DNA from: Pelomonas nitida
GTDB lineage: Bacteria; Pseudomonadota; Gammaproteobacteria; Burkholderiales; Burkholderiaceae_C
Assembly (NCBI RefSeq): GCF_043555975.1
Contig: NZ_JBIGIA010000005.1
Coordinates: forward strand, 1-64,000
Length of the DNA: 64,000 nucleotides
Direction: 5' to 3'
The notes beneath the pieces are model-generated. The model ran no database searches. It was not told the origin of the DNA and saw only the letters and a program-made list of their open reading frames with translations. Position 1 is the stretch's first letter; each line of letters opens with the position of its first letter. This document shows, piece after piece, positions 50,016 through 58,489 of this stretch. The position numbers and the translations under genes are program-made.

Positions 50016-50789
50016 ATGGTCACACGACAACCGCCTAGGCAAGTCCCGCCGCCCGACCGCCGCGAAGGCGAGCGGCGCGGCAGCTATGCGCGCTTCATCC
50101 CCGGCGAGGAGGTGCAAGGCGCCAAGGCCTGGAGCCTCGACAACCTCGGCGACCCGGCGCCCTCCCCGTTCGCGCCGATGCGCCCCGGCACGCCCCCACC
50201 GCCGCCGCCCGCGGCCGCGCCGGAGCAGCCCCCGCCGCCACCCGAACCCAGCGTGCAGGAGCTGGTGCAGGCCGCCCGCCAGGCCGGCTACCAGGACGGT
50301 TACCGTGACGGCATGGCGGCGCTGGACGCCTTCAAGCACAGCTTCGCCCAGCAGATCAGCGCCCAGGTGGGCCAGGTCGTGAAGAGTTTCGACGCCGAAC
50401 TGCAGGCGCTGGAGGGCGACATGGCGCAGTCCGTCGCCCGCATCGCCGTCGAGCTGGCCCGGCAGGTCGTGCGCAGCGAGCTGGAGCAGCGCCCCGAGCT
50501 GATCGCCCGTGTGGCGCATGACGCCGTCGAGGCGCTGCAGCTGTCGGCCCGCCATGTGCGGGTGCGCGTGCACCCCGACGATTTCCCGCTGGTGCAGGAA
50601 GGCGCCGGCCAGGAGCTGCAGGCGCGCGAGGCCCAGCTCATCCCCGATGCCGACGTGGTGCGCGGTGGCGTCAAGGTCGATGCCGACATCGCCAGCGTCG
50701 ACGCCACCATCGGCGCCCGCTGGCAGCAGGCGGTCAGCGCCATCGGCCAGCAGTCCATCTGGCAGGACCGCCGCCAGGAAGAGGAATGA
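50016..50789 (+). CDS. fliH: Flagellar export stator protein FliH
   Basis: FliH holds the ATPase FliI and docks it at the C-ring. The ATG at 50016 gives 257 residues, with GGAG eight bases upstream. The N-terminus is basic, and a proline-rich stretch follows (PGTPPPPPPAAAPEQPPPPPEP). The GxxxG-like helix (AARQAGYQDGYRDGMAALDAF) and C-terminal domain (SVARIAVELARQVVRSELEQRPELIARVAHDAVEAL) are typical. Longer frames run back into the repeat and are not used. fliI starts within the fliH stop codon (ATGA). Confidence 0.92.
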   Translation: MVTRQPPRQVPPPDRREGERRGSYARFIPGEEVQGAKAWSLDNLGDPAPSPFAPMRPGTPPPPPPAAAPEQPPPPPEPSVQELVQAARQAGYQDGYRDGMAALDAFKHSFAQQISAQVGQVVKSFDAELQALEGDMAQSVARIAVELARQVVRSELEQRPELIARVAHDAVEALQLSARHVRVRVHPDDFPLVQEGAGQELQAREAQLIPDADVVRGGVKVDADIASVDATIGARWQQAVSAIGQQSIWQDRRQEEE

Positions 50790-52219
50790 GCACGACACCG
50801 CCGCGCGCCGAACGCTGGCAGCGCTACCTGGCCGACCTGGAAGCCCTGGCCGCCAACGCCGCACCACTGGAGTCGCAAGGCAAGCTGGTGCGTGTGGCCG
50901 GGCTGGTGCTGGAGGCCACCGGCATCAAGGTGCCGCTGGGCTCGGTCTGCCGCATCCAGATGCCCAGCAGCGGCAACAACCCGCGCCGCGGCCTGGCGCC
51001 TGTGAACGCCGAGGTCGTCGGCTTCTCGGGCGACCGTGCCTACCTGATGCCCACCGACGAGGTGCAGGGCCTGTCCAGCGGCGCCACCGTCGTGCCCCGC
51101 CACCTGCCGCCGCTGGCGCCGCAGCTGGGCCAGCCGCTGCACCCCTGGCGGCGCGGCGAGGACCGCGGGCTGCACCTGCCCATGGGCGACGGCCTGCTGG
51201 GCCGCGTCGTCGACCCGCACGGCCATCCGCTGGACCGCGGCGGCGAGCTGGCCCACATCCACAACGAGCCCATGGTCCGCCGCCCCATCAACGCGATGGA
51301 CCGCGACCCGGTGCGCACGCCGCTGGACACCGGCGTTCGCGCCATCAATGCGCTGCTGACCGTCGGCCGCGGCCAGCGGCTGGGGCTGTTCGCCGGCACC
51401 GGCGTCGGCAAGTCGGTGCTGCTGGGCATGATGGCGCGCTACACGCAGGCCGACGTCATCGTCGTGGGCCTCATCGGCGAACGCGGCCGCGAGGTGAAGG
51501 AATTCATCGAGGACATCCTCGGCGAGCAAGGCCTCAAGCGCAGCGTCGTCGTGGCCGCACCGGCCGACGCGCCGCCGCTGATGCGCATGCAGGGCGCCCA
51601 CTACGCCACCGCCATCGCCGAGCACTTTCGCGACCAGGGGCGGCACGTGCTGCTGCTGATGGACTCGCTGACCCGCTACGCGATGGCCCAGCGCGAGATC
51701 GCGCTGGCCATCGGCGAGCCGCCCGCCACCAAGGGCTACCCGCCGAGCTGCTTCGCCAAGCTGCCGCAGCTGGTGGAGCGTAGCGGCAACGGCCTGCCGG
51801 GCGAGGGCTCCATCACGGCCTTCTACACGGTACTGACCGAGGGCGACGACCCGCAGGACCCGATCGCCGACTCGGCGCGCGGCATCCTGGACGGCCACAT
51901 CGTGCTGAGCCGCGAGCTGGCCGAGGCTGGCCACTACCCGGCCATCGACATCGAGCGCTCCATCTCGCGGGTGATGACCAGTGTTGCACCCCAAAACCAG
52001 GTCGATTCCGCGCGTCGGTTTCGCCAACTTCTGGCGAAATACAACAAGGCCCGCGACCTGATCCAGCTCGGTGCCTACGCCCCGGGCGCGGACCCCGAGC
52101 TGGATCTGGCCGTACGCCTGCACGCCGACATGACGCGGCTGCTGCAGCAGGACATGCACAGCCCGGCACTTCTTCACGCCAGCGTCAGCCAGCTGCAGGC
52201 CGTGGTCCAGGGCGCCTAA
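50786..52219 (+). CDS. fliI: Flagellum-specific ATPase FliI
   Basis: FliI energises substrate unloading for flagellar export. The protein has 477 residues. Walker A GTGVGKS lies near residues 204-210 (GLFAGTGVGKSVLLGMMARY), the catalytic glutamate in GLIGERGREVKEFIED and Walker B in VLLLMDSLTRYAMAQREIALAIGEPPATKGYPPS. The sequence is close to the F1 beta-subunit family and of the expected length. Confidence 0.97.
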   Translation: MSTTPPRAERWQRYLADLEALAANAAPLESQGKLVRVAGLVLEATGIKVPLGSVCRIQMPSSGNNPRRGLAPVNAEVVGFSGDRAYLMPTDEVQGLSSGATVVPRHLPPLAPQLGQPLHPWRRGEDRGLHLPMGDGLLGRVVDPHGHPLDRGGELAHIHNEPMVRRPINAMDRDPVRTPLDTGVRAINALLTVGRGQRLGLFAGTGVGKSVLLGMMARYTQADVIVVGLIGERGREVKEFIEDILGEQGLKRSVVVAAPADAPPLMRMQGAHYATAIAEHFRDQGRHVLLLMDSLTRYAMAQREIALAIGEPPATKGYPPSCFAKLPQLVERSGNGLPGEGSITAFYTVLTEGDDPQDPIADSARGILDGHIVLSRELAEAGHYPAIDIERSISRVMTSVAPQNQVDSARRFRQLLAKYNKARDLIQLGAYAPGADPELDLAVRLHADMTRLLQQDMHSPALLHASVSQLQAVVQGA

Positions 52220-52288
52220 ACCTGCGGGTCGGGCGCGCCGATAACCGAATGGGGCGCCGGAACTCCGGTGCTGCGCTGGAGTAGCTGA

Positions 52289-52744
52289 ATGAACGGATCC
52301 GGGACCGACACGCTGAGCCTGCTGCTCGAACGTGCTGAAGGTGAACGCGACGCGGCCGCCCGCGTGCTGCACGCCGCCGGCCTGCAGGCGCAGGCCGCGC
52401 GCGCGCAGCACGGCGAGCTCGCCGGCTATCGCCAGGACTACCAGCAGCGCTGGACGCAGAGCTTCGCCCAGGGCACGACGATGAGCATCGTCGGCTGCTA
52501 CCAGAGCTTCGGCCAGCGGCTGGACCAGGCCGTCCAGACGCAGCACCACGTCGCCAACCATGCCGACCAGCGCCAGGTGCGCGCCCGCGAGGCGCTGCGC
52601 GAGGCCGAGCTGCGCTGCGCCGCGCTGCGCCAGCTGATCGCACGCCGCCAGGCCGAAGCCGCCAAGGCCGCCGAGCGCCGCGAACAGCGGGCCACCGACG
52701 AATTCGCCGCCCGCGCCCACCTGCGCCGCACGGCCCACGCCTGA
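52289..52744 (+). CDS. fliJ: Flagellar export chaperone FliJ
   Basis: The protein has 151 residues and is nearly all alpha-helical coiled coil (LLLERAEGERDAAARVLHAAGLQAQAARAQHGELAGYRQDYQQRW, with a second helix rich in Ala, Arg and Gln). FliJ sits in the FliI hexamer and recycles chaperones. The call rests on position between fliI and fliK, the length and the two-helix coiled coil. Confidence 0.9.
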   Translation: MNGSGTDTLSLLLERAEGERDAAARVLHAAGLQAQAARAQHGELAGYRQDYQQRWTQSFAQGTTMSIVGCYQSFGQRLDQAVQTQHHVANHADQRQVRAREALREAELRCAALRQLIARRQAEAAKAAERREQRATDEFAARAHLRRTAHA

Positions 52745-52748
52745 CACC

Positions 52749-53954
52749 ATGCTCGCCAGCACCGCCATCACCACCCCGAAGCCCGCTGCGTCGCTGCCAC
52801 CAGCCGGCCCGGCGCCACAACCGGCGAACACGGCCGGCAGCGCCCCCGCGTTCGCGCACTTCCTGACCAGCCAGACCGCGCCACCGCCGCCCAGCCCCGA
52901 GCCCGAGGCCCGCTCGCCAGACACCAACGCCACCGTCGCCGCCCAGCGCCGCCAGGCCGCCCAACCGCCCAAGCCTGCAACGCCGAAGCCCCCTGGCGAC
53001 GGCACCGCCAAGGCCGAGGCCAAGCCCTCTGAAACCGGCAGGGCCGAAGCCGGGGCCGACGACGCCGTCAGCGCCAGCGACGACGATCAAGACGACACCG
53101 CCACGCCGCAGCTCAAGGAGTTCACGCAGCTCATTGGCCTGAACACCCAGCCAGCCGACGCGACCGCCCGGCCTGACACCCGCCAGGCCCGGGCAGCCGC
53201 CGACGCCGCCGATGAGCAAACCGGCGCGCCAACGGCAGGCCCTCGCGACACCCGGGCGGATGCACGCACCGCCAAGGCGGGCGAGCAGCGGGCCGACGCG
53301 GCCAAATCGGCCCAGCTGGCCGAACTCACCGCGCACTCGGCCGATCAGCGCGCGGCCGAGCCGCTGACCCGCGCCTCCGCCGAGCGCCAAGGCGGGGAGC
53401 CCGCCGCCGTCACCGGCCAGACGGGTGCGCCGAGCTTTGCCGCCGCGCTGGCCCAGGCCATGCCCGCGTCGGCAGTGCCCGCCGACACACCGGGCACCGC
53501 GCCGGCAACCCACCATGCCGCCGTGCACACCGACCTGCACGACGGCGGCTTCGGCTCCGAGCTGGGCACTCGCATCAGCCTGATGGCGGTGGACGGCGTG
53601 CAGCAGGCCGAGCTGCAGCTCAACCCGGCCGACATGGGCCCCGTGGCCGTGCAGATCACGGTGGACGGCAGCCAGGCCCAGGTGTCGTTCCACGCGGCGC
53701 AGGCCGAGACCCGCCAGGCGCTGGAGCAAAGCCTGCCCGACCTCGCCGCGGCACTGCAAGGCCAGGGGCTGACGTTGTCGGGCGGCGGCGTGTTCCAGCA
53801 GTCTCGTCGCGACGCGGAACCTGGCAACGATCGCTCGTCGAGCAGCGGCCCAGGCCGCAGCACACGCGGCGCCGGCGGCAGCATCGCGGCCACCGGCAAC
53901 GCCACAGCAGCCCCCGTCCGGCGCAGCGTGGGCCTGCTCGACACCTTCGCCTGA
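52749..53954 (+). CDS. fliK: Hook-length control protein FliK
   Basis: FliK measures hook length and triggers the FlhB switch. The protein has 401 residues. The long N-terminal part is rich in Ala, Pro, Thr and charged residues and is probably disordered, as needed for the ruler. The C-terminal Flg_hook domain is clear: VQQAELQLNPADMGPVAVQITVDGSQAQVSFHAAQAETRQALEQSLPDLAAALQGQGLTL. fliJ ends 4 bases before it. Confidence 0.93.
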   Translation: MLASTAITTPKPAASLPPAGPAPQPANTAGSAPAFAHFLTSQTAPPPPSPEPEARSPDTNATVAAQRRQAAQPPKPATPKPPGDGTAKAEAKPSETGRAEAGADDAVSASDDDQDDTATPQLKEFTQLIGLNTQPADATARPDTRQARAAADAADEQTGAPTAGPRDTRADARTAKAGEQRADAAKSAQLAELTAHSADQRAAEPLTRASAERQGGEPAAVTGQTGAPSFAAALAQAMPASAVPADTPGTAPATHHAAVHTDLHDGGFGSELGTRISLMAVDGVQQAELQLNPADMGPVAVQITVDGSQAQVSFHAAQAETRQALEQSLPDLAAALQGQGLTLSGGGVFQQSRRDAEPGNDRSSSSGPGRSTRGAGGSIAATGNATAAPVRRSVGLLDTFA

Positions 53955-54114
53955 CCCCCGCCACCCGCCCCGCGGCGCCAACAGACATCCACGGACGCGG
54001 AAATAGCCACGCCAGGCCGCAGCTAATCCACGCTTGCCCCACGACACCGAAGTCAATAATCCGACATAGCAGCGCCCAGCATGTGCGGAGGGCGCCGATG
54101 TTCAAGGAGTTCTC

Positions 54115-54714
54115 ATGGCGAATGCGCCGGCTGCCGAAGAGGCCGCGCCCAAGGGTGGCGGCAGCAAGAAGCTGATCATCATCCTGGCCGCCGTACTGGT
54201 GCTGGTGCTGGTGGGCGGTGCGGCGGCATTCATGCTGCTGAAGAAGAAGGCCCATGCCGAGGACGGCGAGGAAGGGGCCGAAGCGGCCGAGGTCGCGCCC
54301 AAGCCCAAGGCCCACGTCAAGAGCGACCACCCACCGACCTTCGTGCCGCTGGACCCGTTCACCGTCAACCTGGCTGACAAGGACGTGGACCGTTTCGCGC
54401 AGATCGGCGTCACGCTGCAGGTCGACGACCCGAAGTTCGCCGATCAGATCAAGGCCTACATGCCGGCCATCCGCAGCAATGTGCTGATGGTGCTGTCGCA
54501 CAAGACCGCCGTCGAACTGCTGACCATCGAGGGCAAGGAAAAGCTGGCGCGCGACATCATGCGGGAATCGGTGCGCCCGATGGGCATCGAGCTCGACGAC
54601 GACGAAGACGAAGCCCCGGCGGGCGATGCGGCGAAGAAGAAAAAGAAGAAGAAAAGGGTGCGCGTCGAGAGCCCCGTCACGCAGGTCCTGTTCTCCAACT
54701 TCATCGTGCAGTAA
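54115..54714 (+). CDS. fliL: Flagellar basal-body-associated protein FliL
   Basis: FliL surrounds the stator and supports torque. The protein has 199 residues. A single transmembrane helix (LIIILAAVLVLVLVGGAAAFMLL) is followed by the periplasmic domain with FVPLDPFTVNLADKDVDRFAQIGVTLQVDD. Unusually, a lysine-rich run (KKKKKKKR) lies near residue 176 inside the C-terminal region, before the conserved end VTQVLFSNFIVQ. It opens the fliL-M-N group 160 bases after fliK. Confidence 0.95.
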   Translation: MANAPAAEEAAPKGGGSKKLIIILAAVLVLVLVGGAAAFMLLKKKAHAEDGEEGAEAAEVAPKPKAHVKSDHPPTFVPLDPFTVNLADKDVDRFAQIGVTLQVDDPKFADQIKAYMPAIRSNVLMVLSHKTAVELLTIEGKEKLARDIMRESVRPMGIELDDDEDEAPAGDAAKKKKKKKRVRVESPVTQVLFSNFIVQ

Positions 54715-54748
54715 GACATGTCGACCCCGGCCTTCTTCGTTGCCCGCA

Positions 54749-54770
54749 CCCAAGGTTCGTATGCCTTGGG
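54749..54770 (+). other. Stem-loop in the fliL-fliM gap
   Basis: CCCAAGG (54749-54755) and CCTTGGG (54764-54770) form a 7-bp stem with an eight-base loop in a 110-base spacer between two genes that are normally adjacent. There is no T-run; a role in mRNA processing or in setting the FliL:FliM ratio is possible. Confidence 0.35.
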
Positions 54771-54824
54771 GCTGCGGCCGTCGCCGTGGGGCGGCCCGGC
54801 GGCACCGTCCGTTGAGGTTCAGCC

Positions 54825-55829
54825 ATGAACCAGCAGATCCTTTCCCAAGACGAAGTCGATGCACTGCTCCAGGGCATCACCGGCGAGAGCCAGAAGCTCG
54901 AGGCCGAGGAGGAGCAGGTTGGTGGCATTCGCGAGTACAACCTCGCGAGCCAGGAACGCATCGTCCGTGGGCGCATGCCCACGATGGAGATCATCAACGA
55001 GCGGTTCGCGCGCAACATCCGCGTGGGCCTGTTCAACTTCATCCGCAAGAGCCCGGAAGTCGCCATCGGCGGCATCAAGGTGCAGAAGTACAGCGCCTTC
55101 CTGCGCGAGATCGTCGTGCCGACGAACTTCAACATCGTGTCGGTGAAGCCGCTGCGCGGCAGCGGGCTCATCGTCTGCGACCCGACGCTGGTGTTCGCCG
55201 TCATCGACTCGCTGTTCGGCGGCATCGGCAAGTTCCACGCCCGCATCGAGGGCCGCGACTTCTCGCCCACCGAGCAGCGCGTCATCACGCGCATCGTCGA
55301 AGTCATCCTGCAGGAGTACCACAAGGCCTGGAAAGGCATCTACCCGCTGGAGCTGGAGTACCAGCGCTCGGAGATGCAGCCGCAGTTCGCCAACATCGCC
55401 ACGCCCAGCGAGATCGTCGTGTCGACCTCGTTCACGCTGGAGATCGGCGAGACCAGCGGCACGATCTATTTCTGCATCCCCTACTCGACGCTGGAACCCA
55501 TCCGCGACGTGCTGTATTCGACGACGGTGGGCGACTCCGCCGAGCCCGACCGGCGCTGGATCAACCTGATGAAGACGCAGATCCAGGCCGCCGAAGTCGA
55601 GCTGATCGCCGAGCTGGGCACCGCGCCGGCCACGGTGGAGCAACTGCTGGCCTTCAAGCCAGGCGACTTCATCGAGCTGGACCTGGACCCGCTGATCCAG
55701 ACCAAGGTGGACGGCGTGCCCGTCTTCGAATGCCACTACGGCACTTCCAACGGCAAATACGCCCTCAAGATCGACAAGATGCTGACCGGCCCGCAAGAGG
55801 GCTGGCTGGGAGCCAAACATGACACCTGA
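54825..55829 (+). CDS. fliM: Flagellar motor switch protein FliM
   Basis: FliM is the C-ring protein that binds phospho-CheY. The protein has 334 residues. The N-terminal CheY-binding peptide is LSQDEVDALLQGI. The middle CheC-like domain follows (VVPTNFNIVSVKPLRGSGLIVCDPTLVFAVIDSLFGG). The C-terminal SpoA-like domain binds FliN. The last 11 bases overlap fliN. Confidence 0.97.
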   Translation: MNQQILSQDEVDALLQGITGESQKLEAEEEQVGGIREYNLASQERIVRGRMPTMEIINERFARNIRVGLFNFIRKSPEVAIGGIKVQKYSAFLREIVVPTNFNIVSVKPLRGSGLIVCDPTLVFAVIDSLFGGIGKFHARIEGRDFSPTEQRVITRIVEVILQEYHKAWKGIYPLELEYQRSEMQPQFANIATPSEIVVSTSFTLEIGETSGTIYFCIPYSTLEPIRDVLYSTTVGDSAEPDRRWINLMKTQIQAAEVELIAELGTAPATVEQLLAFKPGDFIELDLDPLIQTKVDGVPVFECHYGTSNGKYALKIDKMLTGPQEGWLGAKHDT

Positions 55830-56262
55830 TTCACCCAGCCAAGAAGAACAGGACGCGATGGCGGCGGAATGGGCCGCGGCGCTGGCCGAGGCCGCGCCGG
55901 CGCCGTCTGTCGCATCTGAAGTGGTAGCCCCGCCGGAGCAGGTCTCGACACCCAGCTTCGCCAACTTCGCGCCCACGACGGCGGGCGGCCCGGCGGGCGA
56001 CATCAACATGATCCTGGACATCCCCGTCCAGCTCACGGTTGAACTCGGCCGCACGCGCATCCCGATCAAGAACATCCTGCAGCTCGCCCAAGGCTCGGTG
56101 GTGGAGCTCGACGCGCTGGCCGGCGAGCCGATGGACGTGCTCGTCAACGGCTACCTGATCGCCCAGGGTGAAGTGGTCGTCGTGAACGACAAGTTCGGCA
56201 TCCGGCTAACGGACATCGTCACGCCGTCCGAACGCATGCGCCGCCTCAGCAAATCGGCGTAA
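55819..56262 (+). CDS. fliN: Flagellar motor switch protein FliN
   Basis: The protein has 147 residues. The first 65 are acidic and alanine-rich. The SpoA domain follows with NMILDIPVQLTVELGRTRIPIKNILQLAQGSVVELDALAGEPMDVLVNGYLIAQGEVVVVNDKFGIRLTDIV, a near-consensus FliN C-terminus. Its start lies inside fliM, so translation is coupled. Confidence 0.97.
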   Translation: MTPDSPSQEEQDAMAAEWAAALAEAAPAPSVASEVVAPPEQVSTPSFANFAPTTAGGPAGDINMILDIPVQLTVELGRTRIPIKNILQLAQGSVVELDALAGEPMDVLVNGYLIAQGEVVVVNDKFGIRLTDIVTPSERMRRLSKSA

Positions 56263-56402
56263 CAAGCCCACCCTCGCCCCTCCAAGGCGCTTCGCCGCAA
56301 CGCAACGGCGCGCCGCTGGCGCCCGCTGGATGTCACCGCAGCTCGAAGCGGCGATCGCTGGACAACGGCGGATTTGTCCGGCCATTTAGCGCGTTCGACG
56401 GC

Positions 56403-56426
56403 TCAAGTCGGTCCGCAGAATGCCGA
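56403..56426 (+). promoter_or_regulatory. Sigma-28-like TCAA-N15-GCCGA motif abutting the fliO start
   Basis: TCAA (56403-56406), 15 bases, GCCGA (56422-56426). The spacer GGTCCGCAGAAT is the same as upstream of flgI. The fliO ATG begins three bases after GCCGA, so a normal start point would fall inside fliO. It may serve an internal transcript for fliPQ, or be a different element. Confidence 0.35.
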
Positions 56427-56429
56427 GGC

Positions 56430-56750
56430 ATGAATGCACCCGGCCTGCTCCCCTTCCTCTGGTTCCTCGCGATCGTCGCGCTGATCCCGGTCGCGCTGTG
56501 GCTGCTCAAGCGCACGCCCATGGGCGGTGCGGCAGCGGCCGGCGTGCTGCGCGTCGTGGCCCAGCTGCCCACGGCGCCCAACCAGCGCCTGCTCGTCGTG
56601 GAGGTGGGCCAGGGCGATGACCGGCGCTGGCTCGTGCTGGGCGCCACGGCGCAGAACATCACGACGCTGCACGTCATGCCCCCGCAGGCCGAGCCGGTGC
56701 CGCCGGCGTCCTTCGCCAAGCTGCTGAGCAAGGAGCGCGGCAATGCGTAA
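56430..56750 (+). CDS. fliO: Flagellar export protein FliO
   Basis: FliO helps assemble the FliP pore. The protein has 106 residues. One transmembrane helix (LLPFLWFLAIVALIPVALWLL) is followed by a cytoplasmic domain with QRLLVVEVGQGDDRRWLVLGATAQNITTLHVM, the recognisable FliO core. The ATG at 56430 has GAGG five bases upstream. fliP overlaps by eight bases. Confidence 0.93.
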   Translation: MNAPGLLPFLWFLAIVALIPVALWLLKRTPMGGAAAAGVLRVVAQLPTAPNQRLLVVEVGQGDDRRWLVLGATAQNITTLHVMPPQAEPVPPASFAKLLSKERGNA

Positions 56751-57489
56751 ATTGCTGACGTTCGCGCTGCTGCTCGCCGCCGGCAGTGCCGCCTTCGCGC
56801 AAGGCCAGACACCGCCCGCCACGCTGCCGCTGCTGGTCGGCCAGGGCGGCGGTGGCAGCAGTTACTCGGTGCCCATCCAGACGCTGCTGTTCTTCACGGC
56901 GCTGGGCTTCCTGCCCGCGGTCATCCTGATGATGACGGCCTTCACGCGCATTGCCATCGTGCTGAGCCTGATGCGCCAGGCGCTGGGCACGCAGGCCGCG
57001 CCGCCCAACCAGGTCATTGTGGGCCTGTCGCTGTTCCTGACCTTCTTCGTCATGAGCCCGACGCTCGACAAGGTCTATGCCGACGCCTGGCAGCCCTACA
57101 GCGCCGGGCAGATCCAGTTCGACGAAGCCCTCAAGCGCGCCGAGGTGCCGATGCGCGGCTTCATGCTCAAGCAGACGCGCCAGGCCGACGTGGCCCTCTT
57201 CGCGCGCCTGGCCAAGCTCGACAACAGCATCAAGCCCGAGGACGTGCCCTTCAAGGTCCTGGTGCCGGCGTTCGTGACCAGCGAGCTCAAGAGCGCTTTC
57301 CAGATCGCCTTCCTGATCTTCATCCCCTTCCTCGTCATCGACATGATCGTGGCCAGCGTGTTGATGAGCCTGGGGATGATGATGCTGTCGCCGGTGCTCG
57401 TCTCGTTGCCGTTCAAGCTGATGCTGTTCGTGCTGGCCGACGGCTGGAACCTGCTGCTCGGCTCGCTCGCGGCCAGCTTCGTGACCTGA
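56743..57489 (+). CDS. fliP: Flagellar export gate protein FliP
   Basis: The protein has 248 residues. It has a cleavable signal sequence (MRKLLTFALLLAAGSAAFAQG), unusual among export gate proteins but typical of FliP. Four membrane helices and the two FliP family signatures are present: RIAIVLSLMRQALGTQAAPPNQVIVGLSLFLTFFVM and IAFLIFIPFLVIDMIVASVLMSLGMMMLSPV. FliP forms the pore with FliQ and FliR. Confidence 0.97.
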   Translation: MRKLLTFALLLAAGSAAFAQGQTPPATLPLLVGQGGGGSSYSVPIQTLLFFTALGFLPAVILMMTAFTRIAIVLSLMRQALGTQAAPPNQVIVGLSLFLTFFVMSPTLDKVYADAWQPYSAGQIQFDEALKRAEVPMRGFMLKQTRQADVALFARLAKLDNSIKPEDVPFKVLVPAFVTSELKSAFQIAFLIFIPFLVIDMIVASVLMSLGMMMLSPVLVSLPFKLMLFVLADGWNLLLGSLAASFVT

Positions 57490-57555
57490 CGGCTTCAAAA
57501 GCCCAACCCGCCCATCGATCGGCGCGCGCAGCGCCGCACCCAACGGATCAGAGAC

Positions 57556-57825
57556 ATGGACGCCCAACAAGTCTTCACCTTCGGCCAGCAAGGCCTCTAC
57601 ATGCTGATGCTGGTGGCCGCTCCCATCCTCATCGTCGTGCTGCTCGTCGGCGTGGTCATCAGCGTGATCCAGGCCGCCACGCAGATCAACGAGGCCACGC
57701 TGTCCTTCGTGCCCAAGGTCGTCGCCGCCGTGCTGACCTTGGCGGTGGCGGGGCCGTGGATGCTGACGACGCTGGTGGAGTACATCCAGCGAACGTTGAT
57801 GACGATTCCGTCTGTGGTGGGGTGA
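57556..57825 (+). CDS. fliQ: Flagellar export gate protein FliQ
   Basis: The protein has 89 residues with two membrane helices (LYMLMLVAAPILIVVLLVGVVISVIQAATQINEATLSFVPKVVAAVLTLAVAGPWML). The ATQINEATLSF-PK loop is the FliQ hallmark. It is followed not by fliR directly but by a 640-bp palindromic element. Confidence 0.97.
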   Translation: MDAQQVFTFGQQGLYMLMLVAAPILIVVLLVGVVISVIQAATQINEATLSFVPKVVAAVLTLAVAGPWMLTTLVEYIQRTLMTIPSVVG

Positions 57826-57827
57826 GA

Positions 57828-58468
57828 GCTTGGATGCTTTCGCGAAGCGCCTCTCAACTCGGCGCCGTGTTGCCGGGAGTCCGCCCCGGCGGGCGGGTAA
57901 CTTTTCTCTGCTGCGCCAGAGAAAAGTCACCAAAAGAGAGGCGCTGAACCGCATACCAGCACCACATGCACGAGTTGCGCCGCGCAACAGACTCTGGGCG
58001 AGTGTGCAGACGCGAGCCGCTGCGCTCTCGCTGCTGTCCTTGTCACCCACGCCACTCATCGCAACAGCGGGCCGCCTAACGCGCGGCTGCACGCCGTGCT
58101 CACGAAAAATCCAAATGCAGCGTCGCTCGGGCGACGCGATCATGGCGCAGCATCCGCCGGAGCGTCGCCCCAGCGACGCCGTATTTGCATGCACTGGAAA
58201 GCCCGGCGTGCAGCCGGCGTTAGGCGGCGTGAAGTGGCGCGCCATGGCGCTCTTCACAAGGACAGCAGCGAGAGCGCAGCGGCTCGCGTCTGCCCGCAAT
58301 ACCGGTGGATGTTTTCGCGCGCCGCTCATGGCGGCGTACCGCTCGCATGCGGTTCAGGGCCTCTTCTTTGGTGACTTTCTTCTGGCCCCGCAGAAGAAAG
58401 TTACCCCGCTGCCGGGCGGGACTCCCGGCAATGCACCGAGCGAACAGGCTCTGCGCGAAGGCAGCCCA
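57828..58468. repeat. 640-bp imperfect palindrome between fliQ and fliR
   Basis: The two halves are imperfect reverse complements centred near 58150. Matching parts include TTGCCGGGAGTCC (57871) with GGACTCCCGGCAA (right arm, to 58430); GGGTAACTTT...AGTCACCAAA with TTTGGTGACT...AAAGTTACCCC; GCTGAACCGCAT with ATGCGGTTCAG; and a 38-bp perfect pair starting GCAGACGCGAGCCGCTGCGC. The inner pair is GCCGCCTAACG with CGTTAGGCGGC. Open frames cross it, but they encode low-complexity peptides and I do not call them. A very long RNA hairpin is expected if transcribed. Confidence 0.85.
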
Positions 58469-58489
58469 CAACGGAGCACCTGAGCGCCC

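Noticed and set aside
57830..58483. Plus-strand open frame of 217 codons in the fliQ-fliR gap
   Set aside because: It lies entirely in the palindrome; the peptide is arginine/alanine-rich and is mirrored by similar frames on the other arm, as expected for repeat DNA.
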